Shown: in pieces, positions 18,570-28,406 of the stretch
Layout of the letters: every line of letters begins with the position of its first letter
Numbering within the stretch: position 1 is the first letter of the stretch
Source of the DNA: Ignavibacteriota bacterium
GTDB taxonomy: Bacteria; Bacteroidota; Ignavibacteria; Kapaibacteriales; UBA2268
Direction: 5' to 3'
NCBI GenBank assembly: GCA_019637995.1
Contig: JAHBUQ010000002.1
Coordinates: 1,255,428-1,319,427, forward strand
DNA: 64,000 nt
The notes under the pieces: model-generated
Seen by the model: only the letters and a program-made list of their open reading frames with translations
Databases searched by the model: none
Told to the model about the DNA's origin: nothing
Made by a program: the position numbers and the translations under genes

Positions 18570-18957
18570 AAAAAAAAATTGAAAAGGAATTTTTAAAATT
18601 TTAATAAATAATTTATTAAGAATATTCTTAATGATTTATAATAAAATTGATAAATTTACAAATTTGTATATATTTTAATATAACTAAAATAATATGTTGG
18701 TTAAGCTACGATTGATATATTGAAAAATTGTAAAATGCACTCTGAAAATTTGCTTTAAATTGGATTCTGTGATATTTTTTAACTTCAAGTATCAATATAA
18801 CTAAATATTTGAATATAAAGAAGTTGTGAAATCATATATTTTAGGTTACGAACATTGAAAAAAAATATTTGAAAATTAATTTTATTTTATCTGAATATTT
18901 TATTAGTTTTGTTTTAGTTCAATTGAGTAAATTAAAATATTTATTTATGGTATTGAT
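18570..18957. other. divergent intergenic region with an 18-base palindrome
   Basis: The spacer between the hydrolase gene and nuoA is AT-rich and holds no gene that I can see. It contains a perfect palindrome attaagaatattcttaat (18615-18632) about 45 bases upstream of the hydrolase start, a possible operator, and the nuo promoter region at its right end. Confidence 0.5.
18904..18911 (+). promoter_or_regulatory. candidate -7 element for the nuo operon
   Basis: TAGTTTTG fits the Bacteroidota -7 consensus TAnnTTTG and lies 47 bases before the nuoA start. I could not find a well-spaced TTTG -33 element, so this is a weak call. Confidence 0.35.
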
Positions 18958-19398
18958 ATGCTGACTGAATATTCTGTTGTATTAGTCTTTTTATTTGTAG
19001 GTGTCTTTTTTGTTGCTGCAGGTATTGTGGTAGCTGCTCTGATACGCCCCAGCCGTCCCAATCCACGCAAAAACTCGACTTATGAGTCAGGCGAGGAGCC
19101 AATCGGCTCGCCCTGGATACAGTTTAATAACCGATTTTATATAATAGCATTGGCATTTATAATATTTGATGTCGAGCTTGTAATGCTTTTCCCATGGGCG
19201 GTTGTTTTTAAAGAAATGGGCTGGTTTGCATTCTGGGGAATGATTGTATTTGCGTTCATCCTTGCATTGGGGCTTGCCTATGACTGGGCTAAAGGACTTT
19301 TAGACTGGGAAAAGCCACAGCCACAGATACCTGTTCTGTCTGACCTTGTGACTACAAGAGAAGAATACTTAAAAAATATCAAAACTAAAGAAAACTAA
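18958..19398 (+). CDS. nuoA: NADH-quinone oxidoreductase subunit A
   Basis: A 146-residue membrane subunit with three predicted helices (about residues 6-29, 62-84, 90-110). The conserved loop after helix 1 (ESGEEPIGSPWIQFNNRFYIIALAF...FDVELVMLFPWA) is diagnostic for NuoA. It lies at the junction of the peripheral and membrane arms of complex I, close to the quinone site. First gene of the nuo operon, nine bases before nuoB. Confidence 0.96.
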   Translation: MLTEYSVVLVFLFVGVFFVAAGIVVAALIRPSRPNPRKNSTYESGEEPIGSPWIQFNNRFYIIALAFIIFDVELVMLFPWAVVFKEMGWFAFWGMIVFAFILALGLAYDWAKGLLDWEKPQPQIPVLSDLVTTREEYLKNIKTKEN

Positions 19399-19407
19399 GG
19401 TAAAATT

Positions 19408-20067
19408 ATGGGCTTATTAAATAGATTAGATGACCCGATACAGGGCGATGGCATAATTTTAGGTACTGTTGAAGATATATTGAATTGGGGAAGAAGCAAA
19501 TCTGACTGGTATCTTCAGTTTGGACTAGCGTGTTGTGCTATCGAATTTATGGCTCTGAACGCATCTCATTTTGATATGATGAGATTCGGTGCTATTCCCA
19601 GAACATCACCCCGCCAGGCTGATTTTATAATTGTTTCCGGTACGGTAACTCTTAAAATGGCTGACAGAATCAAGACTCTTTATGAGCAAATGTCTGAGCC
19701 GCGTTATGTAATGTCTATGGGTTCATGTTCAAATTCCGGCGGTCCATACTGGGAACATGGTTATCATGTACTTAAAGGAGTTGACAGAATTATTCCGGTT
19801 GATGTTTATGTTCCGGGATGTCCACCAAGGCCTGAAGCGTTTTTCGAAGGTTTGGTAAAACTTCAGAAAATGATAAGCACACAAGCAATTTTCAGAAAAC
19901 GCGAAAAAATGTCCCCTGAAGACCTTGCCGCTCTTGAGCTAAGACAAAAGAAAGTCAGAGAATATCAGGAAAGAGTTAAGCAAGAAAATGCCGACTATAA
20001 TGATGTAAATAGAAAAATCTACACAGGTTATTCTCTTGATTATCTTAAAAAAGAGGAGAGTAAATAA
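19408..20067 (+). CDS. nuoB: NADH-quinone oxidoreductase subunit B
   Basis: A 219-residue peripheral-arm subunit that carries the terminal 4Fe-4S cluster N2. Cluster ligands are visible as C42-C43 (GLACCAIE), C107 (GSCSNSGG) and C138 (PGCPPRPEA). The core is standard; the last 50 or so residues form a charged, Lys/Glu-rich tail beyond the usual end. The gene abuts nuoC with no spacer, which suggests translational coupling. Confidence 0.97.
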   Translation: MGLLNRLDDPIQGDGIILGTVEDILNWGRSKSDWYLQFGLACCAIEFMALNASHFDMMRFGAIPRTSPRQADFIIVSGTVTLKMADRIKTLYEQMSEPRYVMSMGSCSNSGGPYWEHGYHVLKGVDRIIPVDVYVPGCPPRPEAFFEGLVKLQKMISTQAIFRKREKMSPEDLAALELRQKKVREYQERVKQENADYNDVNRKIYTGYSLDYLKKEESK

Positions 20068-20544
20068 ATGACTGCAAATGAAATATACGATAAATTAAAG
20101 GCAGAATTCGGTGATGATATTCTGGCATTTTCTGAAGATGCATCAACAGAAGCTTTTATTACAGTTCGTCCGCAAAGAATTACTGAAGTTTGTCTTTATC
20201 TAAGAGATGAACCCGAATTTCTTTTCGACTATATGGTGAATTTATCGGGTGTTGACTACAAAACAAATATGACTGTTGTTTATCACTTATATTCACTTCC
20301 TAAGAATCACAGAATAGTGCTTAAAGTAGAACTTGACAGAGATACGCCCCTAGTACCTACAGTCGAAAAAGTATGGAAAACAGCAAATTGGCATGAGAGA
20401 GAAGCATTCGATATGTTCGGAATTGTCTTTGAAGGTCATCCTTTTATGGTTAGAATTTTATGTCCTTATGACTGGGAAGGTTATCCGCTCCGAAAAGATT
20501 ACAAGGAGCCGGAAACATATCATGGTATTAAGGTAGCTTACTAA
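20068..20544 (+). CDS. nuoC: NADH-quinone oxidoreductase subunit C
   Basis: A 158-residue subunit of the 30-kDa family, with the signature ERAFDMFGIVFEGHP in the form EREAFDMFGIVFEGHPFM followed by YDWEGYPLRKDYKEPE. It packs against NuoD in the connecting module of complex I and holds no cofactor. nuoC and nuoD are separate genes here, unlike the fused nuoCD of enterobacteria. Confidence 0.96.
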   Translation: MTANEIYDKLKAEFGDDILAFSEDASTEAFITVRPQRITEVCLYLRDEPEFLFDYMVNLSGVDYKTNMTVVYHLYSLPKNHRIVLKVELDRDTPLVPTVEKVWKTANWHEREAFDMFGIVFEGHPFMVRILCPYDWEGYPLRKDYKEPETYHGIKVAY

Positions 20545-20574
20545 TTTTGAAAAATAATGCTAAGAAGATAAATT

Positions 20575-21729
20575 ATGACTGAGAAAAAAATACTTGACGT
20601 TGATTTTGGCAGGGTAGAAACTGAAAGAATGAGGATTAATATGGGTCCTCAGCACCCCTCAACACACGGTGTACTTCGCTTGGAAGTCGAGGTTGACGGT
20701 GAAATCGTAACTGAAGTTGTGCCTCATATCGGCTATCTTCACAGATGTTTCGAGAAATCATGTGAAAAAATGTCATACCCACAAGTCATACCTTTCATTG
20801 ACAGAATGGATTATATTGCCTCAATGAATAATGAGCTTCCTTATGTAATGGGTATGGAAAAACTTCTTGGAATTACAGTTCCTGAAAGAATCGAAATGAT
20901 TCGTGTAGCGTTTTGCGAGCTAAATCGTATAGCTAATCATCAGATAGCTGTTGCGACTTTCGGTCTGGATTGTGGTGCATTCACTCCGTTTCTCTATTTA
21001 TTCCGAGACAGAGAAATGATTCTCAATCTTTTCGAAAAAGCCTCCGGCGGCAGACTACTTTTTAATTACTTCTGGATTGGTGGTCTTATGCGTGATGTTC
21101 CGCCTACATTCAAAAGTGAGTGTATGGATATTGTCAATACTGTAAGACAAACTAATGCTGAAATTATGCGACTCCTTATCGGTAACAGTATTTTTGTCGA
21201 AAGGACAGCTAATGTTGGTATTCTTCCTGCAGATATTGCTATAAATTATGGTGTTAGCGGTCCGGTTCTACGCGGCTCAGGTGTTCCTTATGATTTACGC
21301 AGATCAGAGCCGTACTCAATTTATGACAAGCTTGATTTTGATGTAGTTGTCGGAAAAGGCGAAGCAGGAACTGTCGGCGACAGCTTTGACAGAAATATTG
21401 TCAGAATGAAAGAAATGGAAGAAAGTTGCAAAATAATAGAGCAGATAGTTGCACAATTTCCTGACGAAAGTTCGGATGTTCGTGCTCTTGTGCCTCGCAG
21501 AGCAAAGCCACCAAAAGGTGAAATATATGCAAAAGCTGAAAATCCAAAAGGAGAATTAGGATTTTATATTGTTAGTGACGGCTCTGTAAATCCTTACAGA
21601 ATGCGTTCGAGAGCAACCAGCTTTGTAAATCTTAGTGTACTTCCTGAAATTTCAAAAGGATATATGATTGCCGATTTAATTATGATTCTCGGTAGTCTTG
21701 ATATTGTATTAGGTGAAATTGACAGATAG
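20575..21729 (+). CDS. nuoD: NADH-quinone oxidoreductase subunit D
   Basis: A 384-residue 49-kDa-type subunit, related to the large subunit of NiFe hydrogenases, that helps form the quinone-binding pocket. Diagnostic motifs are NMGPQHPSTHGVLRLEVEVDGE near the N-terminus, HIGYLHRCFEK, and the C-terminal GEIDR end. The quinone-site His and Tyr regions (GPQHPSTHG; MDYIASM) are intact. Third peripheral-arm gene of the operon. Confidence 0.97.
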   Translation: MTEKKILDVDFGRVETERMRINMGPQHPSTHGVLRLEVEVDGEIVTEVVPHIGYLHRCFEKSCEKMSYPQVIPFIDRMDYIASMNNELPYVMGMEKLLGITVPERIEMIRVAFCELNRIANHQIAVATFGLDCGAFTPFLYLFRDREMILNLFEKASGGRLLFNYFWIGGLMRDVPPTFKSECMDIVNTVRQTNAEIMRLLIGNSIFVERTANVGILPADIAINYGVSGPVLRGSGVPYDLRRSEPYSIYDKLDFDVVVGKGEAGTVGDSFDRNIVRMKEMEESCKIIEQIVAQFPDESSDVRALVPRRAKPPKGEIYAKAENPKGELGFYIVSDGSVNPYRMRSRATSFVNLSVLPEISKGYMIADLIMILGSLDIVLGEIDR

Positions 21730-21776
21730 ATTTTATCATAAAAACTGAAAATAATTCTAACTAAATAAATAAAACT

Positions 21777-22850
21777 ATGGAACAGAATTTTATATATAAC
21801 TTGTTTGGAGACGGCATAATAACTTACTCTCTGTTTGTTATTATTCCATTGACATTTTTGCTTATATATGCATTAGTTGCAATTCTTGGTGAATTGAAAA
21901 TTGCGTCATGGGTTCAGGATAGGTTAGGTCCAATGCGTACAGGTTGGAAAGGTGTCCTGCAGCCGCTTGCGGAAGTTGTAAAATTGCTTCAGAAGGAAGA
22001 TATTGTTCCTGATAAAGCAAACAAGCCACTTTTCAATCTTGCTCCTTATGTGATGTTTACAGGTGCTTTCGCTGCATTTGCGGCAATACCATTTGCTTTT
22101 AATTTCGTGCCTGCTCATCTGAATATTGGTTTATTCTATATTTTTGCAGTAGGTGCATTCGGAGTAATCGGTATTGTGATGGGTGGCTGGGCATCGAATA
22201 ACAAATATTCGCTCCTTGGAGCTATGCGTGGCGTATCTCAGATGGTTAGCTATGAAATTCCTATAGCACTTGCAATTTTAGCAATTGCTGCTCTTGCAGG
22301 CTCACTTGATTTGCAGGTAATCATTCATCAGCAATCAGGCGGCTTGTGGAACTGGAATATTTTCGGCGGCTCAGGACCAATTTGGAAAGTCGTTATCATC
22401 CCATTTACACTTGCTCTATTTATCATTCATTTTGTCGGTGGATTGGCTGAAACAAATCGTATTCCCTTCGATATTCCTGAAGGAGAATCAGAAATCGTTG
22501 CTGGTTACCATACAGAATACAGCGGAATGAAGTTTGCCATGTTTTTCTTTGCAGAATACGCCAATATGTTTACGGTCTCTGCACTAATTGCAATTGCTTT
22601 CCTTGGCGGTTGGCAGTCACCTTTCGGCGATTTCCTGAATCAGCCGTTTATGCAGCCGGTATGGTTTATAGGAAAAGCTTGTTTCTTAGTATTTGTTCAG
22701 ATTTGGCTACGTTGGACATTGCCGAGATTAAGGGTTGACCAGCTTATGTATGTCAGCTGGAAAGTAATGACACCGCTTGCGTTTGTTTGTTTCGTAGCGA
22801 TTGCTGCATGGAGTATGATTAATTATATTTATTTCACTCCCGGATTATAA
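21777..22850 (+). CDS. nuoH: NADH-quinone oxidoreductase subunit H
   Basis: A 357-residue membrane subunit with about eight helices that links the peripheral arm to the proton-pumping modules. The signatures QDRLGPMRTGWKGVLQPLAE (quinone-site loop) and ETNRIPFDIPEGESEIVAGY are both present and complete. No sign of damage. Confidence 0.97.
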   Translation: MEQNFIYNLFGDGIITYSLFVIIPLTFLLIYALVAILGELKIASWVQDRLGPMRTGWKGVLQPLAEVVKLLQKEDIVPDKANKPLFNLAPYVMFTGAFAAFAAIPFAFNFVPAHLNIGLFYIFAVGAFGVIGIVMGGWASNNKYSLLGAMRGVSQMVSYEIPIALAILAIAALAGSLDLQVIIHQQSGGLWNWNIFGGSGPIWKVVIIPFTLALFIIHFVGGLAETNRIPFDIPEGESEIVAGYHTEYSGMKFAMFFFAEYANMFTVSALIAIAFLGGWQSPFGDFLNQPFMQPVWFIGKACFLVFVQIWLRWTLPRLRVDQLMYVSWKVMTPLAFVCFVAIAAWSMINYIYFTPGL

Positions 22851-22895
22851 AAGGCAGTAATTGATAAGGAAAATTAAATAAAAGAGAGATTAATT

Positions 22896-23699
22896 ATGGA
22901 TTATTTCAAAAAAATATATGACGGACTTTCCACAACAGGTGTAGGTATGAAAATTACCTTAGAGCACTTGTTTGGGAAAAAAGTTACAAATCAGTATCCT
23001 GAAATTTATCATCCGATAACTTCAGGTGATATGCCTTTAAATTCCCGCAACCGACTTTTTGTGGATATGGCAGGTTGTGATGGTTGTGATAGTTGTGCCA
23101 AAGCCTGCCCGATAAATTGTATCGAAGTCGAAACAGTCAGAGTTACACCTGATGAAGAAAACGTTCCTGATATGAATAACGGCAAAAAGCGTAAAATGTG
23201 GGTAACCAAGCATGAGATTGATTTTGCTAAGTGCTGTTTCTGCTCATTGTGTACTTTGGTCTGCCCTACAGAAGCTATCTATATGACTCAGGAATTTGAA
23301 TATTCAGAATTTGACAGAGAAAACCTAAAGTATAATTTTTCTGATTTGACACCTGAGCAAGTAGTTGAAAAGAAAGCATCATTTGAGCAGTATCAGATTA
23401 AGAAAAAAGAAGAGCAGGAAGCTAAGAAAAAAGCTGACGCTGAAGCTAAAAAAGCAGCTGAAGAAGCTTTAGCCAATTTAGCAAAAGAAGAAGAATCAAC
23501 TTGCGGCTCTGAAGAGGCTGAAGATGTTACGATAAAAGAAGAACCTAAAAAAGTAGAACCTCCCAAAGTTGAGGATGCACCTACAGAGTTATCTGAAGAG
23601 GATCTTGAAAAGCAAAAAGCACGTGACGAAAGAAGACGCGAGAATGAAAGAAAAAGAGCCGAAAGAATGGCTGCAAAGGCTAAAGAAGGCGGCGAGTAA
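22896..23699 (+). CDS. nuoI: NADH-quinone oxidoreductase subunit I with long charged tail
   Basis: A 267-residue ferredoxin-type subunit carrying two 4Fe-4S clusters: C61-x2-C64-x2-C67-x3-C71-P and C113-x2-C116-x2-C119-x3-C123-P. Family members usually end near 160-180 residues; here the core is followed by about 100 residues rich in Lys, Glu and Ala (from about residue 165), probably a helical or coiled-coil tail, ending in RRENERKRAERMAAKAKEGG. The tail has no further cysteines that could bind a cluster, apart from one isolated Cys. Since nuoE, nuoF and nuoG are missing here, the tail might help dock another electron donor, but that is speculation. Confidence 0.94.
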   Translation: MDYFKKIYDGLSTTGVGMKITLEHLFGKKVTNQYPEIYHPITSGDMPLNSRNRLFVDMAGCDGCDSCAKACPINCIEVETVRVTPDEENVPDMNNGKKRKMWVTKHEIDFAKCCFCSLCTLVCPTEAIYMTQEFEYSEFDRENLKYNFSDLTPEQVVEKKASFEQYQIKKKEEQEAKKKADAEAKKAAEEALANLAKEEESTCGSEEAEDVTIKEEPKKVEPPKVEDAPTELSEEDLEKQKARDERRRENERKRAERMAAKAKEGGE

Positions 23700-23735
23700 A
23701 TTTTTTGAATATTTTTAACTAAATTTATAAATTAT

Positions 23736-24236
23736 ATGAACTGGTACGACATAGTATTCTACGGATTTGCGGCGATAGTTTTGATTTCAGCCGCCGGCGT
23801 AGTATTCTCCCGCAAGATGATGTATTCGGCATTTTCATTGTTGTTTACATTCTTTGGAGTTGCCGGATTGTACGTTTTACTTAATGCTGATTTTATAGCC
23901 GTTACACAAATTATGGTTTACATCGGCGGTATTTTGATTCTTATAATATTCGGTGTGATGCTCACCTCGAAGTTTGTTGATTTAGATATTAAATCAGGGA
24001 CCACCGGCACAGTGCAGTATGTATTAGCCGGTCTGGCTACTGTTACATTTGGTGGCTTTCTGATTTATATGTATCTCTCTACGAGTTGGTTCGAGAAGCC
24101 TGTTCCTGTTGTAGAATCAACAGTAAAGCCTATAGGCATACTGTTAATGACCGAATATTTCTTAGCTTTTCAGGTAGCTGCGATATTACTATTAATCGCA
24201 TTTATCGGAGCGGCAAAAATTGCAAGAAGAAAGTAA
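23736..24236 (+). CDS. nuoJ: NADH-quinone oxidoreductase subunit J
   Basis: A 166-residue membrane subunit with five predicted helices. It has the conserved third-helix motif ITQIMVYIGGILILIIFGVMLTS pattern of NuoJ (visible as VTQIMVYIGGI...LIIFGVML). It stacks between NuoA/H and NuoK in the membrane arm. nuoK begins about 20 bases later. Confidence 0.95.
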   Translation: MNWYDIVFYGFAAIVLISAAGVVFSRKMMYSAFSLLFTFFGVAGLYVLLNADFIAVTQIMVYIGGILILIIFGVMLTSKFVDLDIKSGTTGTVQYVLAGLATVTFGGFLIYMYLSTSWFEKPVPVVESTVKPIGILLMTEYFLAFQVAAILLLIAFIGAAKIARRK

Positions 24237-24257
24237 GTATAATTGTTGGAAATTGAA

Positions 24258-24566
24258 ATGGAAATCGGACTAAATCATTACCTGATAATAAGCGCCATAC
24301 TTTTTGCGCTGGGCTTGTTCGGTATCATAACCCGCAAAAATGCGATTATGGTTCTGATGAGCATGGAATTGATACTCAATTCTGCGAATATCAATTTCAT
24401 AGCTTTTGCAAAGTACGGCGGTATGAATTTTGACGGACACATTGCGGCAATGTTCGTAATTGTGCTGGCTGCGGCAGAAGTAGCTGTTGCTCTGGCAATT
24501 GTGCTTAACATATACCATAACTTTAGGCACGTTAATATTGACGAAGTTAGTAGTATGAAAGAATAA
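24258..24566 (+). CDS. nuoK: NADH-quinone oxidoreductase subunit K
   Basis: A 102-residue subunit with three helices, the usual size for NuoK. The buried carboxylates needed for proton transfer are seen in MSMELILNSANINF (Glu in helix 2) and AAAEVAVALAIVLNIY (Glu in helix 3). ATG 24258 gives the canonical length; an in-frame TTG at 24243 would add five residues. Minus-strand open frames in this gene are shadows. Confidence 0.95.
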   Translation: MEIGLNHYLIISAILFALGLFGIITRKNAIMVLMSMELILNSANINFIAFAKYGGMNFDGHIAAMFVIVLAAAEVAVALAIVLNIYHNFRHVNIDEVSSMKE

Positions 24567-24591
24567 TAATAATATTTAATAGAAGCGAATT

Positions 24592-26688
24592 ATGAGCCAC
24601 GACTTATTACTTCAGTTATCATTAGTGATACTCATATTGCCCCTTGTGAGCTTTCTGATAATTATTTTTAATCAGAAAAAACTGGGCAAGGCGGCGGGCG
24701 TTATCGGTACTGTTATTCTCGGTATTGATCTTGCTTTGGCTGCGGTAGTTGCTTATGGTAAGTTAGTTACCTTTTCGGAAGAAGCGCTGATTCAATGGAA
24801 ATTCAGTTGGTTCTCACTGGGTAACAGAACTATTGACCTCGGTGTGGGAGTTGATAACTTAGCGGCAGCAATGCTTATAGTAGTTACTCTGATAAGTTTT
24901 CTTGTGCATCTGTTCTCTACTGAATATATGCATGATGATAAGCGGTACCCGAGATTTTTTGCATATCTTGGCATATTTACTTTTTCGATGCTCGGAATTG
25001 TTATTGCCAATAATTTGCTGAATATGTATATATTTTGGGAGCTCGTAGGTTTGAGTTCCTATTTACTCATCGGATTCTGGTACGAAAAAGATTCTGCTTC
25101 GAACGCATCGAAGAAAGCATTCATAACAAACCGTGTGGGTGACCTTGGATTTTTTGCAGGTATTATGATTGCATTCTTTGCATTCAATACCTTTATGTTC
25201 GATGAAATTTTTGAGCAGATTCGTAACGGCGCCCTACCTTTTGAGAGCGGAACAATTCTCACAGCGATGGGAATTCTGCTATTTGCCGGTGCTATCGGTA
25301 AATCAGCACAGTTTCCACTTCATGTATGGCTTCCTGATGCGATGGAAGGTCCGACTCCTGTAAGTGCTTTAATCCACGCTGCGACAATGGTTGCAGCAGG
25401 TGTTTTTATGACAGCCAAAATATTCCCCATATTCACTGCCGATGCTCTTACTTTTGTAGCATACACAGGTGCTTTTACAGCTTTCATGGCTGCTACAATC
25501 GGTATAACACAGAACGATTTCAAACGTGTACTCGCATATTCGACTGTTAGCCAGCTTGGGTTTATGATTATGGCGCTTGGTGTAGGAGCTTATACATACG
25601 GATTTTTCCATCTTGTAACACACGCATGGTTTAAAGCATGTTTGTTTCTTGCTTCAGGTTCGGTTATTCATGCTATGCATCATGCAATGCACCAAATGCA
25701 CGACCACCATACAGACCCTCAGGATATTCGTAATATGGGTGGTTTGCGTAAGACTATGCCAAAAACATACCTGACATTTTTGCTTGCAACAATTGCTATT
25801 GCCGGTGTGCCTTTAACATCAGGCTTCCTGAGTAAGGATGGTATCCTTGCCGGAACGCTTGCATTCGGCAACTTAAGCGGACACTGGCTCATTCCGGTTA
25901 TGGCATTTTCTGCTGCCGGTATGACTGCATTCTATATGTTCAGACTGACAATAGTATCATTCCATGGTGAGGCAAAAACTGAAGTTGCTGCAAAAACTCA
26001 TGAAAACAAAACTCAAATTGTCCTTCCGCTTGTGGTGCTTGCTATACTTTCAATCTGGATTTTCTACTCATTCAATCCGATTGATGCATCATCCGGCTGG
26101 TTTGCTAAAGCATTTAAACCTGTCGCAACTGTGGTTCCGGCAGAGTTGCAATTCGACTTCATAACGCCTTTGGAAAGTCATGGTGCGGAGCATGGAGGAC
26201 ATTCTGTTTTAAATAAATTTGAAGAAGAATTGCATCACCAGCATTATACTGCTATGTTCCTGTCTCTCGCAATTGCGGGTTTTGGTATATTTCTGGCATT
26301 TATGTTCTATCAATATAAGAAAATTAACCCCGAAAAGGTCGCAAATGCTATCAAACCTCTATATCTATTATCTTACAATAAATGGTATATTGATGAAATT
26401 TACGAAAAGACATTTATTGGTGGTACTTTACTGTTTTCAAAATTAATGTATTGGATTGATTCCAAAATCTTCGACGGTATTGTTAATGGCATGGGATATT
26501 TATGGAGAGGATTGGGTACTTTTACAGGTAAATTTGACAACGGCGTTGTTGATGGTTTGGTTAATTTATCCGGCGGTATGGTAGGTTTTTCAGGTTCGGT
26601 TTTAAGAAAATTACAAACAGGACGCGTGCAAACATATTTGCTGCTAAGCATAATCGGTTTAATTGTTTTAATTTGGTGGGTAGTTTAA
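24592..26688 (+). CDS. nuoL: NADH-quinone oxidoreductase subunit L
   Basis: A 698-residue antiporter-like subunit, the distal proton pump with the long lateral helix. Conserved pieces include FWELVGLSSYLLIGFWYEKDSA, the GKSAQFPLHVWLPDAMEGPTPVSALIHAATMV block with its functional Lys, and KRVLAYSTVSQLGFM. A His-rich stretch (HAMHHAMHQMHDHHTDPQ) lies in the usual loop. A linker with several His and Glu residues (about 520-550) makes it somewhat longer than the roughly 610-residue enterobacterial form. Confidence 0.96.
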   Translation: MSHDLLLQLSLVILILPLVSFLIIIFNQKKLGKAAGVIGTVILGIDLALAAVVAYGKLVTFSEEALIQWKFSWFSLGNRTIDLGVGVDNLAAAMLIVVTLISFLVHLFSTEYMHDDKRYPRFFAYLGIFTFSMLGIVIANNLLNMYIFWELVGLSSYLLIGFWYEKDSASNASKKAFITNRVGDLGFFAGIMIAFFAFNTFMFDEIFEQIRNGALPFESGTILTAMGILLFAGAIGKSAQFPLHVWLPDAMEGPTPVSALIHAATMVAAGVFMTAKIFPIFTADALTFVAYTGAFTAFMAATIGITQNDFKRVLAYSTVSQLGFMIMALGVGAYTYGFFHLVTHAWFKACLFLASGSVIHAMHHAMHQMHDHHTDPQDIRNMGGLRKTMPKTYLTFLLATIAIAGVPLTSGFLSKDGILAGTLAFGNLSGHWLIPVMAFSAAGMTAFYMFRLTIVSFHGEAKTEVAAKTHENKTQIVLPLVVLAILSIWIFYSFNPIDASSGWFAKAFKPVATVVPAELQFDFITPLESHGAEHGGHSVLNKFEEELHHQHYTAMFLSLAIAGFGIFLAFMFYQYKKINPEKVANAIKPLYLLSYNKWYIDEIYEKTFIGGTLLFSKLMYWIDSKIFDGIVNGMGYLWRGLGTFTGKFDNGVVDGLVNLSGGMVGFSGSVLRKLQTGRVQTYLLLSIIGLIVLIWWVV

Positions 26689-26730
26689 CAAAATGAAAAA
26701 TTTAGAAAATAAAAATAAATCGGAGGATTA

Positions 26731-28371
26731 ATGTCAGGCACTTTAAACATATTTGGGGTCGGAATTCTCACCTGGATAACCTTCTTGCCAATATTGGGTA
26801 TGATTGCTATTCTTGCAATACCAAGTGGTAAAGATGAATTAAGCCGTGCCCGTTCATTGAATTATTTCAGATATATAACACTGTTTGTTACTTTCATTCA
26901 GTTGGTTTTGGCTTTAGTTATATATTCTAACTTCAATTTAAGTATGCCGGGTATCAATGATGCGGGCTCAATGCAATTCGTAGAACGCTTTACATGGATT
27001 TCTGTTACCGGTCTCCCAATGTTCGGTAATTTGACAATCGAATATTTTATGGGTATTGATGGTATCAGTATGCCAATGCTTCTGCTGACAGGAATTGTAT
27101 CCTTCCTTGCAACATTTGCATCCTGGGGCATAAAGAAAGCTGCTAAAGGCTATTTTGCGATGTACCTTCTGCTTGTTACAGGTATGATGGGCGTATTCGT
27201 TGCTTTAGATTTCTTCTTATTCTATGTATTTTGGGAATTAATGCTGCTTCCGATGTACTTTTTAATCGGTATTTGGGGCGGTCCTCGTAAAGAATATGCG
27301 GCTATTAAGTTCTTTCTTTATACGCTTTTCGGTTCTGTATTCATGCTACTGGTGATGATTGCTCTCTATTTTGCGGTCGGTTCATTCAATATGTTTGAAA
27401 TGATGAATCCTGCTAATTACGATCAAAATTCAATCCTTTACGGATTTGGTACAAATTGGAGATATATCGCTTTCGCGGCACTCTTTGTAGGGTTTGCCAT
27501 CAAAGTTCCGATTGTACCATTTCATACATGGTTGCCGGATGCGCACGTAGAAGCACCTACTGCAATATCTGTAATTCTTGCCGGCGTACTTTTAAAAATG
27601 GGTACATACGGTATGATACGTATTGCCTGGCCTATGTTCCCTGATGCTGTGGTTTATTTTAACTGGTGGATAGCGTTTATAGGTATGGTGAGTATTGTCT
27701 ATGGAGCTTTATGTGCATTGGCTCAGTTCAATGTTGGCAAACGAGACTTCAAAAAGCTTATCGCTTATTCATCTGTCAGCCATATGGGTTACGTTATGCT
27801 CGGTCTTGCTGCTCTTAATACCGAAGGTTTGGTCGGAGCAATTTTCCAGATGTTTAATCACGGTACTATTACAGCTATGCTCTTTATGATTGTTGGCGTA
27901 CTTTATGACAGATCTCACACACGTAATCTCGATGAGTTTGGTGGTATGGCTAATAAAATGCCGGTTTACACAGGTATTATGACGATAGCATTTTTTGCAG
28001 CTATTGGTCTTCCGGGGCTTAGCGGCTTCGTCAGTGAAGCACTTGTATTTTTAGGTGCATTCAAAACTTACCCTGTGCTTACTGTGATTTCAGGACTTGG
28101 TATCATTCTTGGTGCAGGCTATATGCTCTGGGCACTTCAGAAAGTGTTCTTTGGAAAACTTCCTGAAAAATGGTCAGGTCCTTGGGATACAACAGGAAAA
28201 ATTTATAAAAATGATGATATAAATTATATCGAACTTAGTGGTTTGGTTCCTCTTGCAATTATTGTGATTTATCTTGGTATCAACCCAAATCCTGTTATCG
28301 GTATGATGACTTCTTCAGTCAATCATTTTGTTGAACTGATTAGAATTGGCGGCAACTTTGCCGGTTTGTAA
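26731..28371 (+). CDS. nuoM: NADH-quinone oxidoreductase subunit M
   Basis: A 546-residue antiporter-like membrane subunit. Diagnostic motifs: MGIDGISMPMLLLTG, FWELMLLPMYFLIGIWGG, KVPIVPFHTWLPDAHVEAPTAISVILAGVLLKMG, and KKLIAYSSVSHMGYVMLG. The essential Glu (FWELM) and Lys residues of the proton channel are present. A GGAGG ribosome binding site precedes the ATG. Confidence 0.97.
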   Translation: MSGTLNIFGVGILTWITFLPILGMIAILAIPSGKDELSRARSLNYFRYITLFVTFIQLVLALVIYSNFNLSMPGINDAGSMQFVERFTWISVTGLPMFGNLTIEYFMGIDGISMPMLLLTGIVSFLATFASWGIKKAAKGYFAMYLLLVTGMMGVFVALDFFLFYVFWELMLLPMYFLIGIWGGPRKEYAAIKFFLYTLFGSVFMLLVMIALYFAVGSFNMFEMMNPANYDQNSILYGFGTNWRYIAFAALFVGFAIKVPIVPFHTWLPDAHVEAPTAISVILAGVLLKMGTYGMIRIAWPMFPDAVVYFNWWIAFIGMVSIVYGALCALAQFNVGKRDFKKLIAYSSVSHMGYVMLGLAALNTEGLVGAIFQMFNHGTITAMLFMIVGVLYDRSHTRNLDEFGGMANKMPVYTGIMTIAFFAAIGLPGLSGFVSEALVFLGAFKTYPVLTVISGLGIILGAGYMLWALQKVFFGKLPEKWSGPWDTTGKIYKNDDINYIELSGLVPLAIIVIYLGINPNPVIGMMTSSVNHFVELIRIGGNFAGL

Positions 28372-28406
28372 TTAATTATTGTTGAAAATTAAAAAAAAGA
28401 ATAGAT

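Noticed and set aside
24270..24530. Two overlapping minus-strand frames in nuoK
   Set aside because: nuoK is fully conserved on the plus strand with its functional glutamates.
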